From assembly GCA_017794945.1 (NCBI GenBank), contig CP051239.1, forward strand, positions 992,001 to 1,056,000: a stretch of 64,000 nt of DNA, written 5' to 3'. Within the stretch, counting starts at the first letter, position 1, and the number at the start of each line of letters is the position of its first letter. This DNA comes from Alcanivorax sp. (GTDB taxonomy: Bacteria; Pseudomonadota; Gammaproteobacteria; Pseudomonadales; Alcanivoracaceae). Shown one piece after another: positions 1 through 7,540 of this stretch. The position numbers and the translations under genes are program-made. Under the pieces are notes generated by a model, which saw only the letters and a list, made by a program, of their open reading frames with translations, did no database searches and was not told where the DNA came from.

Positions 1-51
1 ACAACCGGCCAGAGCCAACAATGCCATCACCAGGACAGGCAGTTTTATCAT
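1..51 (-). CDS. Lipoprotein, N-terminal fragment (runs off left edge)
   Basis: The minus strand opens with an ATG at 51-49 and reads 17 codons to the window edge as MIKLPVLVMALLALAGC. This is a typical lipoprotein signal peptide: a lysine, a hydrophobic stretch, and an LAGC lipobox whose Cys17 is the last visible residue. The mature part lies outside the window, so no function can be given. The gene diverges from the bufferin operon and shares its upstream region, so it might be co-regulated, but that is inference. Confidence 0.6.
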   Translation of the reverse strand, partial: MIKLPVLVMALLALAGC

Positions 52-59
52 TGTCGTTA

Positions 60-210
60 ATTCCCACAATCCGGATTTAATGTCTTTCGATGCGCCGCCT
101 TCACTTTTGTTACAGAACCAATCCATGCAATCAAACAGCAATCCGACACGTCTTAGTAGAAGGATCGAGGAATCCTGCCATGAAACAACACGAGACACAG
201 GACGCAGACT
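60..210 (+). promoter_or_regulatory. Shared upstream region of the bufferin operon, with a possible 14-codon leader ORF
   Basis: This 150-bp region separates the divergent lipoprotein gene from bufA and must hold both promoters. I could not assign a clear -35/-10 pair for the ECF sigma encoded in the operon. A short ORF starts at ATG 180, after a GAGG at 167-170, and reads 14 codons to a TGA at 222-224. It overlaps the bufA start at 211 in another frame. It could be a translated leader coupled to bufA or simply chance. Confidence 0.35.
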
Positions 211-498
211 ATGAACAAGACTGAAAAGAGAGTGATCAGTGCCGCCGGCGTCGTGACGCTGGGTGCGCTTCTTAGCGGCCAGGCACTGGCTGTTCCGGAC
301 CAGCCCGAGGCTTGGGAGAAGTGCGCCGGCATCGCCGAGGCGGGAAAAAATGACTGCGGAGCCCTGAACGGCAAGCATGACTGCGCCGGCATGGCCGACG
401 AGGACAGCGACCCTAACGAATGGGTGTACGTTCCCGAAGGCACCTGCGACAAGATCGTCGGCGGCGAAGTCGCCAAGGTCAAACCCGCCAAGAAGTGA
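211..498 (+). CDS. bufA1: Bufferin precursor peptide, DUF2282 family
   Basis: A 95-residue secreted peptide. Residues 1-27 form a signal peptide ending in ALA, and the mature part carries four cysteines, Cys38, Cys49, Cys58 and Cys79, in the DUF2282 pattern (EKCAG, NDCG, HDCAG, GTC). Proteins of this family are bufferins: ribosomally made peptides whose cysteines are converted by an MNIO enzyme to thiooxazoles, and which bind excess copper in the periplasm. That function is family knowledge. The sequence shows the signal peptide, the Cys pattern and the adjacent MNIO gene. Translation starts at ATG 211 after a weak AGGA. It is the first gene of a five-gene operon with its own ECF sigma factor. 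Confidence 0.9.
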   Translation: MNKTEKRVISAAGVVTLGALLSGQALAVPDQPEAWEKCAGIAEAGKNDCGALNGKHDCAGMADEDSDPNEWVYVPEGTCDKIVGGEVAKVKPAKK

Positions 499-506
499 TG
501 CTATAC

Positions 507-526
507 CCCCGCCTCCCGGGGCGGGG
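507..526 (+). other. GC-rich hairpin between bufA and bufB
   Basis: CCCCGCC (507-513) pairs perfectly with GGCGGGG (520-526) around a 6-nt loop, 9 nt after the bufA stop and before the bufB ribosome binding site. There is no T-run, so it does not look like a full intrinsic terminator. A stable hairpin in this place could protect or partly terminate the precursor mRNA, so that more peptide than enzyme is made. That role is inferred. Confidence 0.5.
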
Positions 527-545
527 ATTCCGTAGGGAGTCTTTC

Positions 546-1370
546 ATGCCGCCATTGCAAGGTGTTGGCCTCGGGCTGCGTTTCCCGCACCTGGATGATC
601 TTCTGGCCAGCGACAACCCGCCACCCTGGATCGAGGTGCTGGCCGACAACTATTTGAGCAACGATGGTGTCGGGCACGCGAAAACGGATGAACTGTGCGC
701 GGGAGTGCCAACGGCCCTGCATTGCGTGGGCATGTCGGTGGCCGGCTCGGAGCCATTGGACGACGGCTATCTGGATCGCGTTTCGGAGCTGGCCCACCGA
801 TTCAACGCGCAATCGGTGTCAGATCATCTGGCGTTTTGCCGCCATGGAGCCGCGCACCTTCATGATCTTCTGCCGGTGCCGTATACCCCGGCCACGCTGG
901 ATTATATCGCCAGAAGGGTCGATTACATTCAGAACCGTCTGGAGCGGCCTCTACTGCTAGAGAACATCAGTTGCTACGTGCGCTCGGAGAACAGCAGCTG
1001 GCGAGACCTGCCTTTCTTGTCCAAGCTCGCCGCACTTACCGGCTGCGGTGTGCTTTTAGACATCAACAACCTGTATGTGAATTCAGTTAATTTCCAGGAC
1101 TCTCTGGAGACCCTGACAGCCGAGATACCCTGGTCACGCGTGGCGCAGATTCACGTGGCGGGATGCGCGGATCAAGGCGGCTGGCTGCTGGATACCCACG
1201 AAGGCACCCCAAAGCCCCCCGTGATGGATCTGCTCGCTCTATGCGCACGGGAGCGACCCTCGGCGCCGGTATTGCTCGAATGGGATCAGAACCTCCCACC
1301 GTTATCCGAGCTTCAGGGCCTGAGGCAACGGCTTCAACATCATTGGCTGGGGGCCCGGGATGCCGCCTGA
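546..1370 (+). CDS. bufB1: MNIO (DUF692) bufferin-modifying enzyme
   Basis: A 274-residue TIM-barrel protein of the multinuclear non-haem iron oxidative enzyme family (DUF692, related to MbnB). Candidate iron ligands are visible: WIEVL around residue 28-32, SDH at 92-94, LLEN with Glu139, DINN at 172-175, QIH with His203, DTH at 216-218 and a late LLEWD. The enzyme should oxidise cysteines of the bufA product in the cytoplasm before export. I chose ATG 546, preceded by AGGGAG at 533-538; upstream in-frame ATGs would add a stretch of unrelated sequence overlapping bufA. The 3' end overlaps bufC by 11 nt, which suggests translational coupling. Confidence 0.9.
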   Translation: MPPLQGVGLGLRFPHLDDLLASDNPPPWIEVLADNYLSNDGVGHAKTDELCAGVPTALHCVGMSVAGSEPLDDGYLDRVSELAHRFNAQSVSDHLAFCRHGAAHLHDLLPVPYTPATLDYIARRVDYIQNRLERPLLLENISCYVRSENSSWRDLPFLSKLAALTGCGVLLDINNLYVNSVNFQDSLETLTAEIPWSRVAQIHVAGCADQGGWLLDTHEGTPKPPVMDLLALCARERPSAPVLLEWDQNLPPLSELQGLRQRLQHHWLGARDAA

Positions 1371-2073
1371 CACCCCACAACAACCACCTTTTGCTGAGGT
1401 GCCAGAGGAACTGTCGGCTTGGCAAGAGCGGTTGGTCAGCGCCATAACCCATGGCGCTGACGACAGCCTGGCCCCGGCGCCCAGGCTGCGCGCCCATAGC
1501 CGCAACCTCACTGGTATTCGCCGGCGGGCCCTGGAGCAGACCTTCCCGCTCGCGAGAGAAAAGCAACCGGATGCTTTCGAAACAATGGTGGGGGCCTGGC
1601 TGAGAGCCGGCCTCTCCCGTTGCGCGGACCTGGAGCACGAAAGCGATGCTCTGCTCCGCGCCTGGCGGGCGGGCCACATAGCGGCCATCGAGCCCTGGGA
1701 TACAAGAAACCTCTGGCACGCACTTCTGGCGGTGGAGCAGTTGCGACAGCTGATCGGTATCGGCGAAGCCGACAAGGCGCCCTACAAGCTGATCGGTGCC
1801 CATCGCATCGCGCCCACCGCCGCGGTTCAACGCCTGCCGCACGGTCTCAACGCCGTGCTGGGGAACCCAGCCGCACAGGATGGGCCGGGTTATCTGGTCG
1901 TGGCACGCCCACCGAGCGAACAAAGACCGGCGGTCACCGCGATCGATACGGACCTCTACATGCAACTCATTGCCCTTTCCCGGTCGCGCTCGGAACGTCA
2001 GCGGCTGCCCACGGCCGCCCGCCGACAGCTTGTCCGGCTAGGCTGGATTCAGGGTTGCCACGATGCGATTTAA
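1360..2073 (+). CDS. bufC1: Bufferin maturation partner, DUF2063 domain
   Basis: A 237-residue protein with an N-terminal helical DUF2063 domain (conserved LRAHSRNLTGIRRRALEQTFP region at about residues 46-66, followed by FETMV and WLRAGLS), a family often labelled putative DNA-binding. In MNIO clusters this protein works with the enzyme to recognise the precursor peptide, so the old DNA-binding label is probably misleading here. The gene starts at ATG 1360 inside the end of bufB and ends inside the start of the sigma factor gene (11-nt overlap), a tightly coupled operon. No DoxX-like bufD follows; the next genes are regulatory. Confidence 0.8.
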   Translation: MPPDTPQQPPFAEVPEELSAWQERLVSAITHGADDSLAPAPRLRAHSRNLTGIRRRALEQTFPLAREKQPDAFETMVGAWLRAGLSRCADLEHESDALLRAWRAGHIAAIEPWDTRNLWHALLAVEQLRQLIGIGEADKAPYKLIGAHRIAPTAAVQRLPHGLNAVLGNPAAQDGPGYLVVARPPSEQRPAVTAIDTDLYMQLIALSRSRSERQRLPTAARRQLVRLGWIQGCHDAI

Positions 2074-2545
2074 TCGGGCCAACCTCAATCGCCTGTTTCA
2101 GTATGCCTACGCACTCACCGGCGAGAGAGAGCAAGCCGCCGATTTGGTCCAGGACACTCTGGAGAAGCTGCTCCGCCGGGGACGCATGGCGCCGCCGGCG
2201 GATTCACCTCTGGCCTTCGCTAAACGTACCTTGCGTAACGTCTTCTACGACCATTGCCGGCACAACGAGGTGATAGAACGGCACCAGCGACAACCAACGG
2301 TCGAAATGGATGGGCAGCGCTCTCTGGAAGACATGGTGATTGACCAGGATCAGTTAGCCCACATCTGGTCACGGCTGCAGCCACAGGAACGGGAGCTACT
2401 CTATCTCTGGGCAGTGGAAGGCAGAACCATTGCTGAAATTGCCGACCACTTGGAAATACCCAAAGGCACCCTGTTGTCTCGGGTTCACCGGCTAAGGCAA
2501 AGACTACAGTCCGAGCCGCGGCACGATGCGCGGGAGGAGCGATGA
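2063..2545 (+). CDS. ECF RNA polymerase sigma factor of the bufferin operon
   Basis: A 160-residue sigma-70 family protein. Region 2 lies at about residues 7-80 (LFQYAYALTGEREQAADLVQ), and region 4 at about 100-150, with the helix-turn-helix IAEIADHLEIPKGTLLSRVH. This two-domain size is normal for ECF sigma factors. It overlaps bufC by 11 nt and the anti-sigma gene by 4 nt. Bufferin loci elsewhere are also controlled by an ECF sigma/anti-sigma pair that responds to metal stress. By analogy this factor should switch on its own operon, but I found no confident promoter motif. Confidence 0.88.
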   Translation: MRFNRANLNRLFQYAYALTGEREQAADLVQDTLEKLLRRGRMAPPADSPLAFAKRTLRNVFYDHCRHNEVIERHQRQPTVEMDGQRSLEDMVIDQDQLAHIWSRLQPQERELLYLWAVEGRTIAEIADHLEIPKGTLLSRVHRLRQRLQSEPRHDAREER

Positions 2546-3129
2546 AAAACGCCCGTCAGACTGTTCGTGATTTTATCGCCAAGGAAACCTTGGATGAAGC
2601 GCGAGTGGATGCCTTGATGGCCATGCAGTCCACGCCACAACGTCGGCTATGGCCCGTTTTTACCGGCCTGGGCGCGGTGGCTATAACGGCGGCCCTGCTG
2701 ATGGTGATATTACTGCCCTCAGGTCTTCTCGAGGAACGTATCGCGGACGAAGTCGCGGCCAACCACCTACGGGGTCAGCCCGCCGAAGTGCATGGCAGCT
2801 CGTTCCCCGAGATCGCCGCCTACTTCGACAAGCTCGACTTCCGTCCGGTTGTTCCCGCGATCGCCGCCGAGCGCTGGACACTCACCGGCGGTCGCTACTG
2901 CTCGTTACTGGGCCGGCCGGCGGCACAGTTCAACTATCGGTTCGAGCCCGACGGCAGCCTCCATACCCTGTATCAGGCGCCCTACGACCGCGACGCCTAC
3001 CGGGATCTGCCGCGCCTGGAAGAAGGAGAGCCGCCCAGAACAGTGAGCATGCGCGGCGTCGACGTGGCCATCTGGGTGCAGAAGGGCGTGCTGTTTGCGT
3101 TAACCGACCCTCGACACACAGGTCTGTAA
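2542..3129 (+). CDS. Membrane anti-sigma factor
   Basis: A 195-residue protein with a short cytoplasmic part (1-37), one transmembrane segment at about 39-59, and a periplasmic domain. The periplasmic part contains the pattern GGRYCSLLGRPAAQFNYRF, common in membrane anti-sigma factors. The single Cys in that motif, Cys118 or nearby, could be a metal or redox sensing residue; this is speculation. It overlaps the sigma gene by 4 nt (ATGA), the usual arrangement for a sigma/anti-sigma pair. It should hold the sigma factor at the membrane until a periplasmic signal, perhaps copper, releases it. Confidence 0.75.
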   Translation: MKNARQTVRDFIAKETLDEARVDALMAMQSTPQRRLWPVFTGLGAVAITAALLMVILLPSGLLEERIADEVAANHLRGQPAEVHGSSFPEIAAYFDKLDFRPVVPAIAAERWTLTGGRYCSLLGRPAAQFNYRFEPDGSLHTLYQAPYDRDAYRDLPRLEEGEPPRTVSMRGVDVAIWVQKGVLFALTDPRHTGL

Positions 3130-3219
3130 CATACTCGCGTTGGGTGCATCCAACCTGGAGTCAGGCCACACTTGGCACGTGGAAGCGCCTATATCAAACC
3201 GAGTAATGAGGATACTTAC

Positions 3220-4266
3220 GTGCGTGAAGAGGTTCAGGACTATTACGGTAAACAGCTCAGTGGCAGCGACGACCTGCAGACCAACGCCTGCTGCGATCAG
3301 GCGCCGCCGGAGCACCTGAAGCCGTTGCTGGCGCGCCTGCATGACGAGGTGGTAACCCGTTACTACGGCTGCGGCCTGGTGGCGCCGGCGGCGTTGGAGG
3401 GCATGCGCATTCTGGACCTGGGCTGTGGCTCCGGCCGGGACGTCTACGTGCTCTCGGCCCTGGTGGGCGACAGCGGCGAGGTGGTCGGCGTGGACATGAC
3501 CGACGAGCAGCTCGCCGTGGCGACACGCCATCAGGAGTACCATCGCCGGGAATTCGGCCACGCGCGCAGCAATGTGCGTTTCCTGAAAGGCTATATCGAA
3601 GAGCTGGACCGGCTTGATCTGCAGGACGGCTACTTCGATATCGTGGTGTCCAACTGCGTGATCAACCTGAGCACCGACAAGGCCAAGGTGATCGGCGATG
3701 TGAAACGGCTGCTCAAGCCCGGCGGCGAGTTCTATTTCTCCGACGTGTACGCCGACCGGCGGGTGCCGGCGGCGCTGACCGCCGACCCGGTGCTCTACGG
3801 GGAATGCCTGTCCGGGGCCCTGTACTGGAACGACTTTCTCAACCTGGCCAAGGGGTGCGGGTTCGGCGATCCGCGTTTGGTGGAGTCGCGCCGGCTGACC
3901 ATCGAGAACCCGGCCATCGAGGCGAAGCTGGGAAACATCCGCTTCTACTCGGCCACCTACCGGTTGTTCAATATCGATGCGCTGGAGCCCGCCTGCGAGG
4001 ACTACGGGCAGGCGGTGATCTATAAGGGCACGGTGGACCATCATCCGCATTCATTCGTGCTGGACGATCATCATGTGATTGAGACCGGCAAGGTGTTCCC
4101 GGTGTGCGGGAATACCTGGTTAATGTTGGCGGAGAGCCGGTTCGCGGACCATTTCGAGTTTATTGGTAACTTTGATTCGCACTTTGGGATTTTTGAGGGG
4201 TGTGGGTTGAATGTGCCCTTTGAGGATGGTTCTTCGGATGCTGCCGTTGGTAGCAGTTGTTGCTGA
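3220..4266 (+). CDS. arsM: Arsenite S-adenosylmethionine methyltransferase
   Basis: A 348-residue class I methyltransferase. The SAM-binding motif ILDLGCGSGRD is at residues 64-74, with an acidic residue in VVGVDMT at about 88-94. Cysteines typical of ArsM are present: Cys24/Cys25, Cys146 in VSNCVINLS and Cys196 in YGECLSGALYW. The C-terminus ends in a CC pair. It should methylate As(III) stepwise to volatile or less retained species. I chose GTG 3220, with GAGGA at 3208-3212; a TTG at 3172 in frame has no ribosome binding site. It follows the anti-sigma gene by about 90 bp on the same strand. Confidence 0.88.
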   Translation: MREEVQDYYGKQLSGSDDLQTNACCDQAPPEHLKPLLARLHDEVVTRYYGCGLVAPAALEGMRILDLGCGSGRDVYVLSALVGDSGEVVGVDMTDEQLAVATRHQEYHRREFGHARSNVRFLKGYIEELDRLDLQDGYFDIVVSNCVINLSTDKAKVIGDVKRLLKPGGEFYFSDVYADRRVPAALTADPVLYGECLSGALYWNDFLNLAKGCGFGDPRLVESRRLTIENPAIEAKLGNIRFYSATYRLFNIDALEPACEDYGQAVIYKGTVDHHPHSFVLDDHHVIETGKVFPVCGNTWLMLAESRFADHFEFIGNFDSHFGIFEGCGLNVPFEDGSSDAAVGSSCC

Positions 4267-4285
4267 CTTTCTCTCCAGACGGGCC

Positions 4286-4392
4286 GCGGTGTGTGTTGGT
4301 GACGTCCAGAACACGCCGTGAACCCGTCCCTGGGGGCTCGATTCGCGCATCCCTGCGCTCATACGGTTCTGGACGTCACCAACACACACCGC
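4286..4392. repeat. Long perfect palindrome, copy A
   Basis: A 27-bp arm at 4286-4312 is the exact reverse complement of 4366-4392, around a 53-nt loop. The loop begins ACGCCGTGAACCCGTCCCTG and is related to the loops of three other copies in this window. It lies just downstream of arsM and may act as a transcription end signal. The sequence TTCTCTCCA-NN-CGGG just outside the left arm is shared with copy D. Confidence 0.9.
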
Positions 4393-4452
4393 GCCGGAGT
4401 CGGCCGAAAGGCTCCGGGGCAGACTCCGCCTGGTCATTAAGGATGCGATGGA

Positions 4453-6597
4453 ATGAACGTTAAGAAAGTGGCTCTGTTGGGCGTGATCGCGGCGCTGGTG
4501 GCGTCTTATTTTGTGTTTGATCTGGGGCAGTATCTGAGCCTGGATTATTTGAAGGCGCAGCGCGGGGCGTTTCAGTCGCTGGCGGCGGAGCAGCCGGTGC
4601 TGGTGCTGGGCGGGTTCTTTTTGTTGTATGTGGCGGTGACGGCGTTGAGTTTGCCGGGAGCGGCGATCATGACGCTGGCGGCGGGGGCGCTGTTCGGGTT
4701 CTGGGTGGCGTTGGTGCTGGTGTCGTTCGCGTCCAGTGTGGGCGCGACCCTGGCCTTTCTGGCGTCGCGGTTTTTGTTCAAGGACGCGGTGCAGAGCCGC
4801 TTCGGTGAGCGGCTGAAGAAGATCAACGCGGGCGTGGCGAAGGACGGCGCCTTTTACCTGTTTACGTTGCGTTTGATTCCGGCGTTTCCGTTTTTTGTGA
4901 TCAATCTGGTGATGGGGCTGACGCCGCTGAAGACTTGGACGTTTTACTGGGTCAGCCAGGTGGGGATGCTGGCGGGCACGGCGGTGTATGTGAATGCGGG
5001 CACCCAGCTGGGCGAGTTGGAAAGCTTGTCCGGGTTGTTGTCGGTGGATCTGATCGGCGCCTTCGTGCTGCTGGGGCTGTTCCCCTGGCTGGCGAAGGCG
5101 GTGATGGCGTTTCTGCAGGCGCGCAAGGTGTACCGGGGTTATCAAAAGCCGAAGCACTTCGACCGCAATCTGGTGGTGATCGGCGCCGGCTCCGCCGGGC
5201 TGGTGAGCGCCTATATCGCCGCCACGGTGAAAGCCAGTGTCACGCTGATCGAGAAAGGCGAGATGGGCGGCGACTGCCTGAATACCGGCTGCGTGCCGTC
5301 CAAGGCACTGATCAAGAGCGCGCGGCTGGCGCACCTGGAGCAAAAGCCGCAGCGCTACGGCTTCACCAGCATCACGCCGCGTTTCGATTTCGCCGACGTC
5401 ATGGCGCGCATCCATAAGGTGATCGGCAAGATCGAGCCCCACGATTCGGTGGAGCGTTACACCGAGCTGGGTGTGGATTGCGTGCAGGGCAGCGCGCGCA
5501 TCACCTCGCCCTGGGAAGTCACCGTGGATACCGCCGAGGGCGAGCGCACCCTGACCACCCGCAATATTATTATCGCCTCCGGCGCGCGGCCGTTCGTGCC
5601 GCCGATCCCCGGTATCGACGAAATCGACATTCTCACCTCGGAAAACCTGTGGACCCTGACGGAGCAGCCCCGCCGCTTGATCGTGCTGGGCGGCGGGCCG
5701 ATCGGCTGTGAGCTGGCGCAAAGCTTCGCGCGCCTGGGCAGCGAGGTGACCCAGGTGGAGATGCTGCCGCGCCTGATGCCCCGCGAGGACGAAGACGCCG
5801 CCGCCCTGGTGACCGCGTCCTTGCGCGACAGCGGCGTCACCGTGCTCACCAACCATAAGGCGGCGCGTTTCGCAGTGGAGGACGGCGAGAAGGTACTGTA
5901 CGTGCAGGCGGACGACGGCGAGAAGCGCCTGCCGTTCGACGCGGTGCTGGTGGCCGTGGGCCGCCGCGCCAACACCGACGGCCTGGGCCTGGAGGCCATG
6001 AACGTCGCCACCGAGAAAAACGGCACCGTGGCGGTGGACGGCTTCCTGCGCACCCGCTTCCCCAATATTTTCGCCTGCGGCGACGTGGCCGGGCCCTACC
6101 AGTTCACCCATGTGGCCGCCCACCAGGCCTGGTACGCCTCGGTGAATGCCCTGTTCGGCCGCTTCAAGAAGTTCCAGGTGGACTACCGGGTGATCCCCTG
6201 GGCCACCTTCACCGATCCGGAGGTGGCCCGCGTGGGCCTGAGCGAGGACGAGGCCCGCGAACAGGGCATCGAGGTGGAAGTGACCCGCTACGGCATCGAC
6301 GATCTGGACCGGGCCATTGCCGACAGCACCGACCACGGCTTCGTCAAAGTGCTCACGCCGCCGGGCAAGGACACCATCCTGGGCGTCACCATCGTCGGCG
6401 AGTCCGCCTCCGATCTGATCAGCGAGTACGTGCTGGCCATGAAGCATGGGCTGGGTCTGAACAAGATCCTCGGCACCATCCATATTTACCCGACCATGGC
6501 GGAGGCCAACAAATTCGCCGCCGGCGAGTGGAAGAAGGCGCACAAGCCGGAAGGCCTGCTGCGCTGGGTGGAGCGCTTCCACGCCTGGCAACGCTGA
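4453..6597 (+). CDS. Fusion: VTT/TVP38-type membrane domain plus mercuric reductase-like FAD disulfide oxidoreductase
   Basis: A 714-residue two-part protein. Residues 1-230 are a multi-spanning VTT (TVP38/TMEM64, DedA-like) domain with several hydrophobic segments. Residues 237-714 are a class I pyridine nucleotide-disulfide oxidoreductase: FAD motif VIGAGSAGL at 242-250, redox-active Cys275 and Cys280 in GGDCLNTGCVPSKA, NAD(P)-binding VLGGGPIGCELA near 415, and a C-terminal dimerisation domain with a HIYPTMAE motif. The second half resembles MerA and lipoamide dehydrogenase, but no N-terminal heavy-metal domain is present. The substrate is unknown. The DUF547 gene follows after 19 bp, so the two are likely one operon. 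Confidence 0.88.
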   Translation: MNVKKVALLGVIAALVASYFVFDLGQYLSLDYLKAQRGAFQSLAAEQPVLVLGGFFLLYVAVTALSLPGAAIMTLAAGALFGFWVALVLVSFASSVGATLAFLASRFLFKDAVQSRFGERLKKINAGVAKDGAFYLFTLRLIPAFPFFVINLVMGLTPLKTWTFYWVSQVGMLAGTAVYVNAGTQLGELESLSGLLSVDLIGAFVLLGLFPWLAKAVMAFLQARKVYRGYQKPKHFDRNLVVIGAGSAGLVSAYIAATVKASVTLIEKGEMGGDCLNTGCVPSKALIKSARLAHLEQKPQRYGFTSITPRFDFADVMARIHKVIGKIEPHDSVERYTELGVDCVQGSARITSPWEVTVDTAEGERTLTTRNIIIASGARPFVPPIPGIDEIDILTSENLWTLTEQPRRLIVLGGGPIGCELAQSFARLGSEVTQVEMLPRLMPREDEDAAALVTASLRDSGVTVLTNHKAARFAVEDGEKVLYVQADDGEKRLPFDAVLVAVGRRANTDGLGLEAMNVATEKNGTVAVDGFLRTRFPNIFACGDVAGPYQFTHVAAHQAWYASVNALFGRFKKFQVDYRVIPWATFTDPEVARVGLSEDEAREQGIEVEVTRYGIDDLDRAIADSTDHGFVKVLTPPGKDTILGVTIVGESASDLISEYVLAMKHGLGLNKILGTIHIYPTMAEANKFAAGEWKKAHKPEGLLRWVERFHAWQR

Positions 6598-6616
6598 ATC
6601 GACAGGAGGTGAGATC

Positions 6617-7432
6617 ATGCTGAAACTCACGTTGCGCGCCGCCCTGGGCGCGCTGATCGCCGTCATGGCGGTGCTGGCGACACCGGCGCTGGCGTTCGAC
6701 CATCAGCCGTGGGACGACCTGCTTCAGGCGCATGTCAGCAAGCACCGGGACGGGGTCGCCAGCGCCGTGGACTATGACGGCATGGCCGCGGACCAGGCCG
6801 CCCTGGACGACTATCTGGCGCGTCTCAGCGCCGTGGATCAGGCCACCTTCAAGGGTTTCAGCAACGACCAGAAGCTGGCGTTCCTGATCAACGCCTACAA
6901 CGCCTTCACCGTGAAGCTGATTCTGAAGCAGGACAGCCGGCCGGATTCGATCCGCGACATCGGTTCGATTTTTTCCGGCCCCTGGAGCCAGCGCTTTTTC
7001 ACCCTGCTGGGCGAAGAGCGCACCCTGGACGAGCTGGAGCACCAGATGATCCGCGGCAACCCGGCACTGATGGACCCGCGCATTCACTTCGCGGTGAACT
7101 GCGCTTCGATCGGGTGCCCGGCCCTGCGCCCGGAAGCCTACACCGGCGAGCGGCTGGACGCGCAACTCGCCGACAGCACCCGGCGCTTTCTTTCCGACCG
7201 GCGCCGTAACCGCTATGACGCGGAGGCCGGGGTGTTGAGGGTGTCGTCCATTTTCGACTGGTACCAAGAGGACTTCGAGGACAGCGCCGGCAGCCTCGGC
7301 GATTACCTGCTGCAATACGCCGATGCTCTGGCGCTGCCGGCGGAGGCCCGCCGGAATCTGGAAGCCGGCGATCTGCCGGTCCGCTTTCTGGACTACGACT
7401 GGTCGCTGAATACCGCGAGCAACAATCCCTGA
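6617..7432 (+). CDS. DUF547 family secreted protein
   Basis: A 271-residue protein with a signal peptide (residues 1-26, ending ALA). The DUF547 signature is clear: LINAYNAFTVKLIL at about 92-105, then HFAVNCASIGCPALRPEAY at about 157-175 and a C-terminal FLDYDWSLN. The family includes predicted papain-like or transglutaminase-like proteins, but its biochemical role is not established. AGGAGGT precedes ATG 6617. The gene lies 19 bp after the VTT-reductase fusion, a pairing that suggests a shared role. Homologues of the two are often neighbours as far as I recall. Confidence 0.85.
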   Translation: MLKLTLRAALGALIAVMAVLATPALAFDHQPWDDLLQAHVSKHRDGVASAVDYDGMAADQAALDDYLARLSAVDQATFKGFSNDQKLAFLINAYNAFTVKLILKQDSRPDSIRDIGSIFSGPWSQRFFTLLGEERTLDELEHQMIRGNPALMDPRIHFAVNCASIGCPALRPEAYTGERLDAQLADSTRRFLSDRRRNRYDAEAGVLRVSSIFDWYQEDFEDSAGSLGDYLLQYADALALPAEARRNLEAGDLPVRFLDYDWSLNTASNNP

Positions 7433-7464
7433 AGCCTCGCCAGGCCCGGGCCGGCAACTGAAAC

Positions 7465-7495
7465 GATATTGACAATAATTCGCATTAACTATAAG
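7465..7495 (+). promoter_or_regulatory. Fur box and promoter of the TonB receptor
   Basis: The 19-mer at 7465-7483 (GATATTGACAATAATTCGC) matches the Fur consensus at about 14 of 19 positions. It overlaps a TTGACA -35 (7469-7474), which is followed after 15 bp by TATAAG (7490-7495). Fur with iron should block this promoter, fitting an iron-uptake receptor downstream. Confidence 0.7.
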
Positions 7496-7540
7496 TTCCC
7501 CTCCGCCTTACAAATCTGACACTTTTTTGGAGGGGTTCCC

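Noticed and set aside
115..152. GAACC ... CGTC as an ECF promoter of bufA
   Set aside because: The two parts stand about 29 bp apart, too far for a -35/-10 pair.
3139..3154. Imperfect palindrome GTTGGGTGCATCCAAC before arsM as an ArsR site
   Set aside because: It has two mismatches and does not match the ArsR operator pattern I know; too weak to report as an operator.
4120..6666. An 848-codon open frame opposite the VTT-reductase fusion
   Set aside because: It is rich in His, Gln, Arg and Ala with no domain, and lies antisense to a gene with clear FAD and redox motifs. Long antisense frames are common at this GC content.
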